A DNA stretch of 7,451 nt from JADKIH01 sp043747595 (GTDB lineage: Bacteria; Bacteroidota; Bacteroidia; AKYH767-A; 2013-40CM-41-45), in NCBI GenBank assembly GCA_043747595.1, contig JAYTOX010000084.1:1-7451 (forward strand), written 5' to 3'. The translations under genes and the position numbers were made by a program. Below the pieces are notes generated by a model, which saw nothing but the letters and a program-made list of their open reading frames with translations, made no database searches and was not told the origin of the DNA. Every line of letters begins with the position of its first letter. The stretch's first letter is position 1. Shown piece by piece: positions 1-7,183 of the stretch.

Positions 1-20
1 GCTCCGTGACTTTTGAGCTA

Positions 21-191
21 CTTCTTACTTCTTACTTTTTTCTCCCGCAGAAACCGCAGATGACCGCAGATGTTTTCTAAACTTTTCAGTGAGTAGTAAG
101 TAATTATTTGTGAGTAAATAAATGCAGACTTTAATGACCTTTGACCTCTGACCTTTGACCAGTTTTCTTACTTCCTACTTCCTACTTCTTC
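21..191. repeat. Mosaic of short tandem repeats with mostly 7-bp period
   Basis: Three repeat types lie side by side. (1) CTTCTTA at 21-27 and 28-34, continuing as CTT; the related CTTCCTA occurs at 171-177 and 178-184, then CTTCTTC at 185-191. (2) CCGCAGA three times, at 45, 54 and 64, spaced 9 and 10 bp. (3) The heptamer TGACCTY at 135-141, 142-148 and 149-155, then TGACC at 156-160. Types 1 and 3 share a 7-bp period. The stretch between copies (73-134) holds nothing recognisable. From memory, AAGTAAG-type and CGCAGAT-type strings recur between genes in Bacteroidota, but that cannot be verified here. There are no long unique spacers, so this is not CRISPR. The right part overlaps the last codons of the neighbouring minus-strand gene. 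Confidence 0.8.
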
Positions 192-924
192 CCCACTTAC
201 TTGCCTTTAACGAATTGAAAACATAGTCTGCAATCTTAGGAAAATTTTCGTCGATAATTTGTTTTGCGTTGTTGTTATTGGAAGCAAAATGAACGACGGC
301 TACATCTCCATAAATTTGTTGTCCTCGTTTGTTGTAAATAGTATAATGTATTTTCAAATCGCGGCGATAAATTTTCAAAGCTAGATCAATACAATCATCA
401 AAGTGTGTTTTAATATCGAATTCATTTAGTAAAATAAAATAATCGGCGTTGTATTTTTTTGCAAAATCAGGAAGCAGCTGTGGGTCACGAACATTTCCGT
501 TGATGAATGTTTTATCAATATCTTTTTTCTTCGTCTTCTTTCCTTTGATAGTTGTATCGACAACAGCAAACTTTGCCGGGTCTTTCATGGGCGATGTGCT
601 ATCTTGTTCGAAAGCGATGCTGTGATAAATCATGTCAAAGTCTTTGTCGCTTTTTGACACAAAGCCTTCATCGGGAACGCGAGCATCATAAACTTCTACG
701 AATCGTTGATTCAGTTTTTGAACTATACCTGTTCTAAACCGTTCTCTTACTTCGCCAATATCCATTCCCGATTCTTCAGCAATATCCTGATCAGCATCAG
801 AAAGATGCATAGCAGGCAGATAAGGAATTACAAGTATTGTAGGCTTGTATTCAGGAGCCGGATCGGTTGACTGTGCACTTGTTGAAATTGTGAATAGGAG
901 GAAACTGAAAATAATTATTCTCAT
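175..924 (-). CDS. Exported protein of unknown function, 249 aa
   Basis: I do not recognise the family. The ATG at 924 opens a protein with a typical signal peptide: Arg2, a hydrophobic core at residues 3-13, and a likely signal peptidase I cut after Ala17 (TSA-QS). There is no Cys at the cut, so it is not an obvious lipoprotein. The mature part starts with a hydrophobic strand (TILVIPYLP, 29-37), then an acidic helix (41-60), a Lys-rich loop (128-134) and a C-terminal alpha/beta part in which YNADYFILLNEF (158-169) is the clearest core strand. The pattern of strand, amphipathic helix and 'ADYFILL' strand resembles small periplasmic alpha/beta proteins of the CsgG/FlgO kind, but this is only an impression. 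It lies downstream of rseP behind a terminator, so it probably has its own promoter; I see no good one. The last codons and the stop lie in CTTCCTA repeats (171-191), so the C-terminus may vary between strains. Confidence 0.8.
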   Translation of the reverse strand: MRIIIFSFLLFTISTSAQSTDPAPEYKPTILVIPYLPAMHLSDADQDIAEESGMDIGEVRERFRTGIVQKLNQRFVEVYDARVPDEGFVSKSDKDFDMIYHSIAFEQDSTSPMKDPAKFAVVDTTIKGKKTKKKDIDKTFINGNVRDPQLLPDFAKKYNADYFILLNEFDIKTHFDDCIDLALKIYRRDLKIHYTIYNKRGQQIYGDVAVVHFASNNNNAKQIIDENFPKIADYVFNSLKASKWGRSRK

Positions 925-985
925 TGCTTATGGATTGTGCTTCGTTTTACGGCAACTCATAAAGAAAAGTTTGAGCTTCGAACAT

Positions 986-1016
986 AAAAAAGGCCACTCT
1001 ATTTAGAGTAGCCTTT
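986..1016 (-). terminator. Intrinsic terminator downstream of rseP
   Basis: Read on the minus strand, AAAGGC-ACTCT pairs with AGAGT-GCCTTT across a 4-nt loop (1001-1004), with one A/C mismatch (995/1010). The stem is directly followed by six T residues (986-991 read in reverse; the first ones are also the stem's T-A pairs). It starts 21 nt after the rseP stop codon and ends transcription before the exported-protein gene. The plus-strand side has only an interrupted T-run, so minus is the working orientation. Confidence 0.85.
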
Positions 1017-1037
1017 CAACATTATTTTTTTGAATGA

Positions 1038-2360
1038 TTAATTCAGCAAATGTTTCCAAACATCATTTCCTACAGTGAAGATCATCAATGAAAGCAAGAT
1101 CACCATTCCTGTAAGTTGAGCTTTCTCCATAAACTTATCGGAGAATTTTTTACGAGTAACTGATTCTATTAATAGAAACACAACATGTCCGCCATCTAAT
1201 GCAGGAATTGGAAGAATATTCATAAACGCCAGGACCATCGATAACAATCCGGTGATTGTCCAGAAACGACGCCATTCCCAAACTCCGCCATAGATAGTTG
1301 CAATTCCAATTGGACCCTGAAGCGAATCGCTTGCTTTTTCTTTGCCTTTAAAAATTTGTTTTAATCCTTTTACATTAGAAGTAATAGCCTCCATTGCATC
1401 GCTAGCGCCGTACTTCAAACTGCTACCAAGTGTGTATTTTGTTAGTGGATAATTACCGTAATCATTATGGAAATGAACTCCAATCAAGCCTGAATCATTT
1501 ACAACAGGTTGAATGAGACTTGTATCAGCACCTCTCACAATTTGTAGAGAGATAGGCTTGCCTTTATTTTCAGAAATCATTTTACGACAGCCTTCCATTG
1601 AAAAAACGCGAATACCGTTGATACTCAAAAGTTGATCATTCATTTTCAATCCTGCAGCTTCAGCCGGCTTGTCTTTGATAATACTGTCGATCAGCAAGTG
1701 TGCTTGAAATGGAGCAATAAAATTCCCTTTACCTGCTTTTACAGTTTCGCGATAAAAACCTTCCGGTACATTGATCGTAATTTCTTTGCCATCTCTTAGA
1801 ACAGTAACATTCGATCCTAAAATTAAACGAGAAGAAATTAAATCATCGAAACGCTCAAACGGTTTTCCGTCGATCGCAATTATTTTATCGTGATTCTGCA
1901 ATCCCATTTTCTGACCTAGATCGTAAGCGTAGATTCCATCAGTCACTTGATCGTTCGCCAAATATTGTTTATCGAATTTTATCAGCGTCATCGTATAAAT
2001 AGCAATACCTAACAACACATTCATCGTAACGCCGCCAAGCATTACGATAAGACGTTGCCACGCCGGTTTACTACGGAATTCCCATGGCTGCGGAGGAAGT
2101 TTCATCGCTTCGCTATCCATACTTTCATCGATCATTCCCGAAATTTTTACATAGCCACCAAGAGGCAACCATCCAATTCCATATTCGGTTCCGCCACGCG
2201 TGATGCTAAAAAACTTAAAGCCCCAGGCGTCGAAGAAGAGATAAAATTTTTCTACACGAATTCCAAAAGCGCGAGCTGCTAAAAAGTGACCTAATTCGTG
2301 GAGTGTTACTAAAATTGCTAAGCCCAAGATTAACTGAGCAGCCATTATTAAAGCTGACAT
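1038..2360 (-). CDS. rseP: RIP-type site-2 zinc metalloprotease RseP
   Basis: Intramembrane protease of the S2P family (M50). It sits in the inner membrane and cuts transmembrane segments, in other bacteria those of anti-sigma factors and leftover signal peptides; the substrate here is unknown. Visible signatures: HELGH at residues 21-25 inside the first membrane segment (two zinc-binding His and catalytic Glu22); the membrane-associated GGYVKISGM loop at 68-76; a second membrane segment around 103-127; two PDZ-like domains, about 136-200 (DKIIAIDGKPF) and 215-285 (AEAAGLKMNDQLLSINGI); and the NILPIPALDGGH motif at 381-392, with Asp389 as the third zinc ligand, in a late membrane segment. A last segment lies at 416-432. 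At 440 residues it has the normal length and all catalytic residues. It starts at an ATG without Shine-Dalgarno, 90 bp after dxr, and is probably co-transcribed with it. Confidence 0.96.
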   Translation of the reverse strand: MSALIMAAQLILGLAILVTLHELGHFLAARAFGIRVEKFYLFFDAWGFKFFSITRGGTEYGIGWLPLGGYVKISGMIDESMDSEAMKLPPQPWEFRSKPAWQRLIVMLGGVTMNVLLGIAIYTMTLIKFDKQYLANDQVTDGIYAYDLGQKMGLQNHDKIIAIDGKPFERFDDLISSRLILGSNVTVLRDGKEITINVPEGFYRETVKAGKGNFIAPFQAHLLIDSIIKDKPAEAAGLKMNDQLLSINGIRVFSMEGCRKMISENKGKPISLQIVRGADTSLIQPVVNDSGLIGVHFHNDYGNYPLTKYTLGSSLKYGASDAMEAITSNVKGLKQIFKGKEKASDSLQGPIGIATIYGGVWEWRRFWTITGLLSMVLAFMNILPIPALDGGHVVFLLIESVTRKKFSDKFMEKAQLTGMVILLSLMIFTVGNDVWKHLLN

Positions 2361-2450
2361 TGAATATTATTAATACTATGAATGATTAAATTATTTTCCG
2401 AAGAATGGATGTGGGGTTTTTATTAAACGAATTACCTTCAAAACAAATTG

Positions 2451-3611
2451 TTAAGCCGGTAAAAATTCAGTTGCTATTATACGGGTTTCTTTATCTGTCG
2501 TTACATAGTCTTCATAAGAAGGGCTAGAAACAAAATCTATTTTCTTCATGCACTTTTCGATCAGTTTACTCATTTCCAAAAAACCGATTCGGTCTCTCAA
2601 GAAAGCAGCAACGGCAATCTCATTAGCAGCATTTACAATACAGGGTAAATTTCCGCCTTTTACCATGGCTTCTGTAGCTAATGCAAGATTACGAAAAGTT
2701 TCTGTATCGGGTGATTCGAATGTTAAGGAAGGATATCTCAAAAAATCAAATCGTTGAAAATTGGATTTTAATCGTTTTGGATAACCTAAAGCATATTGAA
2801 TGGGTAATTTCATATCGGGTAGGCCCATTTGAGCTTTCATCGATCCATCTTCAAACTGAACAATACTGTGAATGATGCTTTGCGGATGAACGATTACATC
2901 AATTTGATCGGGTGAGAGTCCAAAAAGCCATCGGGCTTCAATCATTTCCAAGCCTTTATTCATTAAGGTAGCCGAATCAATTGTGATTTTAGCGCCCATA
3001 TCCCAATTTGGATGTTTTAAGGCCTGCTCTTTTTTTACTGAAGCCAGAAACTGACTATCGCGCCCTCTGAAAGGACCTCCCGAAGCAGTGAGGTATATTT
3101 TTTCTACATGGTTGCCTGCTTCTCCGACTAGACATTGAAAAATTGCCGAGTGTTCTGAATCGACCGGAAAGATGTTTACATTTTTTTCTTTTGCCAATTG
3201 GGTAACCAACTCCCCGGCTACAACTAGCGTTTCTTTATTGGCAAGCGCTACATCCTTTCCGCTTTTTATCGCATTCAAAGTAGGTTTCAATCCGGCATAT
3301 CCAACCAAAGCTGTTAATACCATATCGATTGACGAATGCGTAACTACGTCGGCCAAAGCTTCTGCACCGGCATATACTTTTACCGGAAAATCATTCAGCC
3401 CGTATCGTACTTCATCCAGTTTACTTTCATCGGCAATAACAACGATCTCGGGTCGAAATTCTTCGGCCTGTTTGATCAGTAAAGCTGCATTGCTGTTTGA
3501 AGTAAGTACGGAAACATTGAAATGATCCGATTGCTCGCGGATCACCTCTAGAGCTTGTGTGCCGATGCTTCCGGTAGAACCAAGAATTGCAATGTTTTTG
3601 TGAGATGACAT
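2451..3611 (-). CDS. dxr: 1-deoxy-D-xylulose-5-phosphate reductoisomerase
   Basis: Cytosolic enzyme that rearranges and reduces 1-deoxy-D-xylulose 5-phosphate to 2-C-methyl-D-erythritol 4-phosphate with NADPH, the committed step of the MEP isoprenoid pathway and the target of fosmidomycin. The N-terminal Rossmann motif GSTGSIG is at residues 11-17. Metal ligands are Asp151 and Glu153 (VDSEHSAIF) and Glu222 (NKGLEMIEARW). The phosphate-binding ASGGPF is at 176-181, the flexible-loop HPNW at 200-203, and IDSATLMNKG at 211-220. The C-terminal helical domain contains NAANEIAVAAFL (327-338). At 386 residues it is full length. The ATG at 3611 directly precedes the Rossmann fold, so the start is secure; no Shine-Dalgarno is visible. 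The next gene downstream is rseP, a pairing common in bacteria. A short inverted repeat (ATAAC/GTTAT, 3612-3628) sits just before the start; its meaning is unknown. Confidence 0.98.
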   Translation of the reverse strand: MSSHKNIAILGSTGSIGTQALEVIREQSDHFNVSVLTSNSNAALLIKQAEEFRPEIVVIADESKLDEVRYGLNDFPVKVYAGAEALADVVTHSSIDMVLTALVGYAGLKPTLNAIKSGKDVALANKETLVVAGELVTQLAKEKNVNIFPVDSEHSAIFQCLVGEAGNHVEKIYLTASGGPFRGRDSQFLASVKKEQALKHPNWDMGAKITIDSATLMNKGLEMIEARWLFGLSPDQIDVIVHPQSIIHSIVQFEDGSMKAQMGLPDMKLPIQYALGYPKRLKSNFQRFDFLRYPSLTFESPDTETFRNLALATEAMVKGGNLPCIVNAANEIAVAAFLRDRIGFLEMSKLIEKCMKKIDFVSSPSYEDYVTTDKETRIIATEFLPA

Positions 3612-3791
3612 ATAACGTGCGAAGTTATCTTTTTTATCGGAGAATAAATAAGCTGTTCTGTTAAGAGTTATTTAATAAACATTCGTTAAGTATGTACTAA
3701 AAGATCATGTTGAAATTTTGTGAAGAATAATACAACAATCTTACGTCCTCTACTCAATATCTCAATTGGCACGCCGCCATTCAGCCAGCCA

Positions 3792-4205
3792 TTACTCCCA
3801 ATAAATAGAAAGCACATTTTTTGTTGCATGCGCCTTAGGCACATTCACCGGAACTCCAAATAACCAACCAGCTGTAATTTCTGATGGGTAAAGCAATTCG
3901 GTGATGTCGCTCAGTCGTTCAATATCCATGTCGCCTACAATATAAATTGTATCGCTGTAAAACCATTCTTGCGGAAATTCAATATCGGTAACGCGAACAT
4001 ATATGCCATCCACTTCGGGGTAATTTGTAATGTGCTTCATCACTTCATAAAATTCTTGTGGTGAAGGTTTGTTATGTGTTATGTTTACGCCAATAGTGAA
4101 CTCGTTGTCGTTGTCTTCAAAAAATTCCTCTAATGTAAACACGACTTCATTATCGGGATAACCGAGTGCTTCTATCTTGTCTAATAATTCATCTTTAATA
4201 TCCAT
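3792..4205 (-). CDS. Acidic protein of unknown function in operon with recQ
   Basis: A protein of 137 residues that I cannot assign to a family. It is strongly acidic: I count about 28 Asp/Glu against 8 Lys/Arg, and no cysteine. It lacks a signal peptide and membrane segments, so it is probably cytosolic. The sequence reads as a folded alpha/beta domain: an acidic helix at 1-14, strand 20-25, acidic patch LEEFFEDNDNE (25-35), strand FTIGVNIT (36-43), helix 49-60, strand GIYVRVTDI (67-75), strand DTIYIVGDM (85-93), a helix around 95-105 and a hydrophobic C-terminal strand (112-121). The ATG at 4205 lies 5 bp after the recQ stop codon, so translation is likely coupled to or closely follows recQ. 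No terminator is obvious in the 180 bp before dxr. It could modulate RecQ or be an unrelated passenger; the sequence does not decide. Confidence 0.85.
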   Translation of the reverse strand: MDIKDELLDKIEALGYPDNEVVFTLEEFFEDNDNEFTIGVNITHNKPSPQEFYEVMKHITNYPEVDGIYVRVTDIEFPQEWFYSDTIYIVGDMDIERLSDITELLYPSEITAGWLFGVPVNVPKAHATKNVLSIYWE

Positions 4206-4210
4206 ACTAT

Positions 4211-6394
4211 TTAATTAATGGTGGTAGATTTTTTTTTCGTGTGGTAGTTTACTGCTGCTTTTATCTCATTATAGCTATAGGAATCGCCTAATTCATCTTT
4301 TAGAATTTTTAAGCTTTGATTTCCATGAACCTCAATTTGTTTCTCAATTTGTTGCAATTTTTCTTTGGAAACAAATTTTAAAACATTCAATTCGCCGTTA
4401 ATAATGAATTTCATTAAGTGTTCAAAAACGGTGTTCTCTTTCAACTTGCGTTTATCGGCAATTTCGTCGATCGTAAGTCCTCGCAAAAAAAGATCGAGGC
4501 TGGCCCTAATCGTATCCGAAACGGATGGTTGATTTTTTTTAGTCAACGAAGCGCCATTGTTTGCCATTCCTTTCGGTGAAATATTATTTTGAGAACAATA
4601 ATCTCTGATCACATCTAAAAATTGTTCGCCGTACTTGGTAATTTTTATTTGTCCGAATCCCGGAACTTTTGCCAAGTCTGTTTTATTGGTTGGGAGTTGT
4701 GTAGCTAATTCTGTTAATGTTTTGTCGGTAAAGATTACATAAGCAGGTACATTTTCATTGTTGGCTAAAAATGTTCGCATCGATTTCAACTGATTGAAAA
4801 GTGCAACTTCAAATTCATTCGTTTCTTCTATTTCAAATTTCCCTTTACGTTCTTTTCTGGCTATCGTTTTAGTTTTATATGGCACCAGTAGAACATCTTC
4901 ATTTTGATACAACACTTTTTTTCCTCGTGGTGTAATCTTCAAAACGCTGAAATCGCCAACAACTTCCATAAAATGCTGATCAATCAATTGTCTGAAATAA
5001 TAACGCCATTCTTCAACTGCAAAATCGCTTCCTTTTCCAAACGTGGGCAAGTATTTATGTTCATCGTAAATTTTTGCCGAAGCGGATCCTTTTAGAAAAT
5101 TAATGACATACGTGCTTCCAAATCGTTCGTTGAGTCGAGCAATGGCCGACAATGCTTTTTGTGCTATTACAGTGCCGTCTATTTTTTCAATCACCGATTC
5201 ATTCAAACAGATGTCGCAATTATTACACGGCGCAGAATATGTTTCACCGAAATAGTTCAGTAAAAATTTTCTTCGACAAGAATATGTTGTGCAATATTCT
5301 GCCATTTGTTCCAGCTTGTTAACCATGATCATGGTTTGCTCTCTGCTGTTTTCGTTGAACGTAAAATTTTTCAACTTAATTAAATCGCCGGCGCTATAGA
5401 ACACAAGTGCATCTGACGGCAATCCATCTCTACCCGCTCTTCCGGTCTCTTGATAATAACCTTCTATGTTTTTCGGAATGCTCGTGTGAATTACAAAGCG
5501 AACATTCGATTTATCAATTCCCATTCCGAAAGCGATTGTTGCGACCATTATCTTCACCTCATCGCGTTTAAATTTTTCCTGACGATCATTTCGAACCTGA
5601 GCTTCTAGTCCGGCGTGATAAGAAAGCGCATCAAATCCTCTTTCGTTGAGGCGTTCAGCAATTTCTTCGGTATTCAGTCTCGACAAGCAATAAATTATTC
5701 CCGATTGTTCTCTGCGGGCCGACAAGAACTCCACAATTTTTTCGAAATGGTCGCTTTTTTCTTCTACAGTATAGCGGATGTTAGCTCTATTAAAACTAGA
5801 AATAGAAATAAGTGGCTCATTTAAGTTTAGCCGATTAAGAATATCTTTTCGTGTAAGTTCGTCGGCTGTGGCTGTAAGAGCTATAATGGGAACTTCAGGA
5901 AAAACAGTTTTTAATTTAGAAAGCGCTAGGTAATCGGGACGAAAATCGTGTCCCCAATGAGAAATACAATGCGCTTCGTCGATAGCGAAAAGCGAAACAT
6001 TTAATGTTCTGAGGAAACCAAAAAAATCGGCCGACTGCATATTCAATCGTTCCGGTGCAATGTAAAGAAGTTTTATTTTTCCATTGCGGAGGTCGTCTAT
6101 AATTTGATCTTGAGTAGATTTATCTTGCGATGAATTTAAAAAAGCGGCGTTGATGCCATTGAAACGAAGCGCATCAACTTGATCTTTCATTAAAGCAATG
6201 AGAGGAGAAATTACTATTGTTATACCGGGAAGCATAAGCGCTGGCACTTGGAAGCAGAGCGATTTTCCGCCGCCTGTAGGCATCAATACCAAACAATCTT
6301 TTCCATGATGAGTAACGGCAGTTACAATCTCTTCCTGACCGGATCGAAAATTGGTAAAGCCGAAATATTTTTTCAATACAGCCGAAGAATTCAT
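4211..6394 (-). CDS. recQ: ATP-dependent DNA helicase RecQ with C-terminal HTH extension
   Basis: 3'-5' superfamily 2 helicase that unwinds recombination and replication intermediates. From the ATG at 6394 it has 727 residues: first RecA lobe with Walker A MPTGGGKS (38-45) and DEAH (139-142); second lobe with motif VI QETGRAGRDG (315-324); a zinc site Cys373, Cys390, Cys393, Cys396, with the same spacing as in E. coli RecQ; an RQC winged helix at about 406-496; an HRDC domain at about 526-599 (LAKVPGFGQIKI at 574-585); and an extra C-terminal helix-turn-helix region at about 622-715 (LRGLTIDEIADKRKLKENTV) of the type called HTH_40. E. coli RecQ lacks this last part and is about 610 residues long. 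A longer frame starts at TTG 6412, but the ATG seven codons in gives the usual RecQ beginning (SAVLKKYFGFTNFRSGQEEI), so I prefer it. It is followed by the acidic protein gene. Confidence 0.97.
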   Translation of the reverse strand: MNSSAVLKKYFGFTNFRSGQEEIVTAVTHHGKDCLVLMPTGGGKSLCFQVPALMLPGITIVISPLIALMKDQVDALRFNGINAAFLNSSQDKSTQDQIIDDLRNGKIKLLYIAPERLNMQSADFFGFLRTLNVSLFAIDEAHCISHWGHDFRPDYLALSKLKTVFPEVPIIALTATADELTRKDILNRLNLNEPLISISSFNRANIRYTVEEKSDHFEKIVEFLSARREQSGIIYCLSRLNTEEIAERLNERGFDALSYHAGLEAQVRNDRQEKFKRDEVKIMVATIAFGMGIDKSNVRFVIHTSIPKNIEGYYQETGRAGRDGLPSDALVFYSAGDLIKLKNFTFNENSREQTMIMVNKLEQMAEYCTTYSCRRKFLLNYFGETYSAPCNNCDICLNESVIEKIDGTVIAQKALSAIARLNERFGSTYVINFLKGSASAKIYDEHKYLPTFGKGSDFAVEEWRYYFRQLIDQHFMEVVGDFSVLKITPRGKKVLYQNEDVLLVPYKTKTIARKERKGKFEIEETNEFEVALFNQLKSMRTFLANNENVPAYVIFTDKTLTELATQLPTNKTDLAKVPGFGQIKITKYGEQFLDVIRDYCSQNNISPKGMANNGASLTKKNQPSVSDTIRASLDLFLRGLTIDEIADKRKLKENTVFEHLMKFIINGELNVLKFVSKEKLQQIEKQIEVHGNQSLKILKDELGDSYSYNEIKAAVNYHTKKKSTTIN

Positions 6395-6566
6395 GACCGA
6401 AAAATACGGCAAAAAAGCGGATGATGTTGAGTTCTATGGTAATTCATACTTATTTGAAGGATAGAATAGTGAGGCCGAAGTAGGAGTTTATTGGCTTATC
6501 GCAACTGATTTGGATGTCGTTACTTTAGATAAAAAGGGAGAGACCATTGTAAATTATTACAGTTAG
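6393..6566 (+). pseudogene. Possible broken small gene, interrupted by one TAG
   Basis: One plus-strand frame from the ATG at 6393 reads 23 codons (MTEKYGKKADDVEFYGNSYL...), meets TAG at 6462-6464, then continues for 33 sense codons (...VGVYWLIATDLDVVTL...KKGETIVNYYS) to a TAG at 6564-6566. Both halves have a composition typical of soluble proteins and join without a frameshift, which suggests a real coding sequence of about 57 residues inactivated by a single nonsense change. I do not recognise the family. The frame also stays open upstream to about 6339, antisense to recQ. Its ATG shares the CATG at 6392-6395 with the recQ start, leaving no room for separate 5' leaders, which argues against an intact gene. 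Chance is a real alternative for so short a frame. Confidence 0.35.
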
Positions 6567-6590
6567 GCAAATGAGTAAATAAACTTTTCA

Positions 6591-6598
6591 TAACTTTA
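6591..6598 (+). promoter_or_regulatory. Candidate -7 element for the SRPBCC gene
   Basis: TAACTTTA matches the Bacteroidota -7 consensus TAnnTTTG except at the last base. It would place the transcription start roughly 20 nt before the ATG at 6624. The expected TTTG -33 element about 19 bp further upstream is not present, so this is a weak candidate. Confidence 0.25.
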
Positions 6599-6623
6599 AC
6601 CGAACCAAAAAACTAACCCAATT

Positions 6624-7166
6624 ATGAAGACCTTAAAAAAAATTATTATTGGCTTACTCGTTCTTATTGCCATCCCTCTTGTCATTGCACTTTTTGTGAA
6701 AAAGGACTATGCTGTTGAAAGAGAAATAACCGTTAATCAGCCAAAGCAAATGGTATTTGATTATATCAAATTTGTAAAGAACCAAGACAATTACAGCAAG
6801 TGGAATATGACAGATCCGAATATGAAAAAAACATATACGGGAACAGATGGCACCGTCGGATTTATTGCTGCTTGGGAGAGTAAGAATAAAGAAGTAGGGG
6901 TAGGAGAGCAGGAGATAGCAAACATAGTAGAAGGCGAAAGAATAGATTCGAAATTGCGATTTAAAGTTCCATTTGAAGCGCACGACGATGCATATATGAC
7001 GACAGAAGCAGTGTCTGATAGCGTTACAAAAGTAAAGTGGGGTTTCAAAGGCGCATTTCCGTATCCGATGAATATAATGGGATTGATATTCGACATGGAT
7101 AAAACCGTAGGGAAAGATTTGGAAACAGGCTTAAGTAATTTGAAAGCGTTGTTGGAGAAAAAATAA
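6624..7166 (+). CDS. Membrane-anchored SRPBCC-fold protein
   Basis: A protein of 180 residues. After a basic start (MKTLKK) comes one hydrophobic segment (about 7-25), followed by Lys-Lys-Asp. I read this as an uncleaved N-terminal anchor or signal anchor with the rest outside the cytoplasm. Residues 29-178 look like a START/Bet v1-like SRPBCC domain (polyketide cyclase/dehydrase-like): first strand AVEREITVNQP (30-40), helix KQMVFDYIKFVKN (41-53), the family-typical YSKWN (57-61) before MTDPNMKKTYTG, central strands (77-139), and the long C-terminal helix (about 154-178) that lines the ligand cavity in this fold. The family binds hydrophobic ligands, but the ligand here is not predictable and no catalytic residues can be named. 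The ATG at 6624 follows an A-rich leader without Shine-Dalgarno. It is transcribed away from recQ, apparently as a single gene, with a terminator-like structure downstream. Confidence 0.88.
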   Translation: MKTLKKIIIGLLVLIAIPLVIALFVKKDYAVEREITVNQPKQMVFDYIKFVKNQDNYSKWNMTDPNMKKTYTGTDGTVGFIAAWESKNKEVGVGEQEIANIVEGERIDSKLRFKVPFEAHDDAYMTTEAVSDSVTKVKWGFKGAFPYPMNIMGLIFDMDKTVGKDLETGLSNLKALLEKK

Positions 7167-7183
7167 ATGACGGAATATAAGCG

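Noticed and set aside
135..160. TGACCTY tandem as a regulator-binding operator
   Set aside because: It lies at the 3' side of a minus-strand gene with no promoter visible nearby; a slippage-born tandem repeat explains it better.
21..191. CRISPR array or phage attachment site
   Set aside because: The repeat units are 7-10 bp with no spacers of uniform length, and no cas, integrase or tRNA gene is nearby.
965..976. 12-bp word AAAAGTTTGAGC, also present near 7224
   Set aside because: One such match is expected by chance in a 7.4-kb AT-rich window, and the contexts differ.
2361..2450. Separate promoter for rseP in the dxr-rseP gap
   Set aside because: No TAnnTTTG-like element at a plausible distance, and no terminator after dxr; co-transcription is simpler.
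3172..3525. Plus-strand frame of 117 codons
   Set aside because: It lies wholly antisense to dxr, whose catalytic motifs are intact. The Ser/Thr/Ala-rich translation is a shadow of the dxr codons.
3765..3802. Inverted repeat ATTGG/CCAAT around the stop of the acidic protein gene as a terminator
   Set aside because: The stem is only five base pairs with a 28-nt loop and no T-run on either strand.
6395..6412. TTG start extending RecQ by six residues
   Set aside because: The ATG at 6394 gives the usual RecQ N-terminus and needs no rare start codon. The extra residues (MPYFSV) resemble nothing in the family.
6654..7096. Two overlapping minus-strand frames opposite the SRPBCC gene
   Set aside because: The plus-strand frame has a sensible domain, start and length. 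The opposing translations have Phe/Ile/Ser-rich composition with no protein-like pattern.
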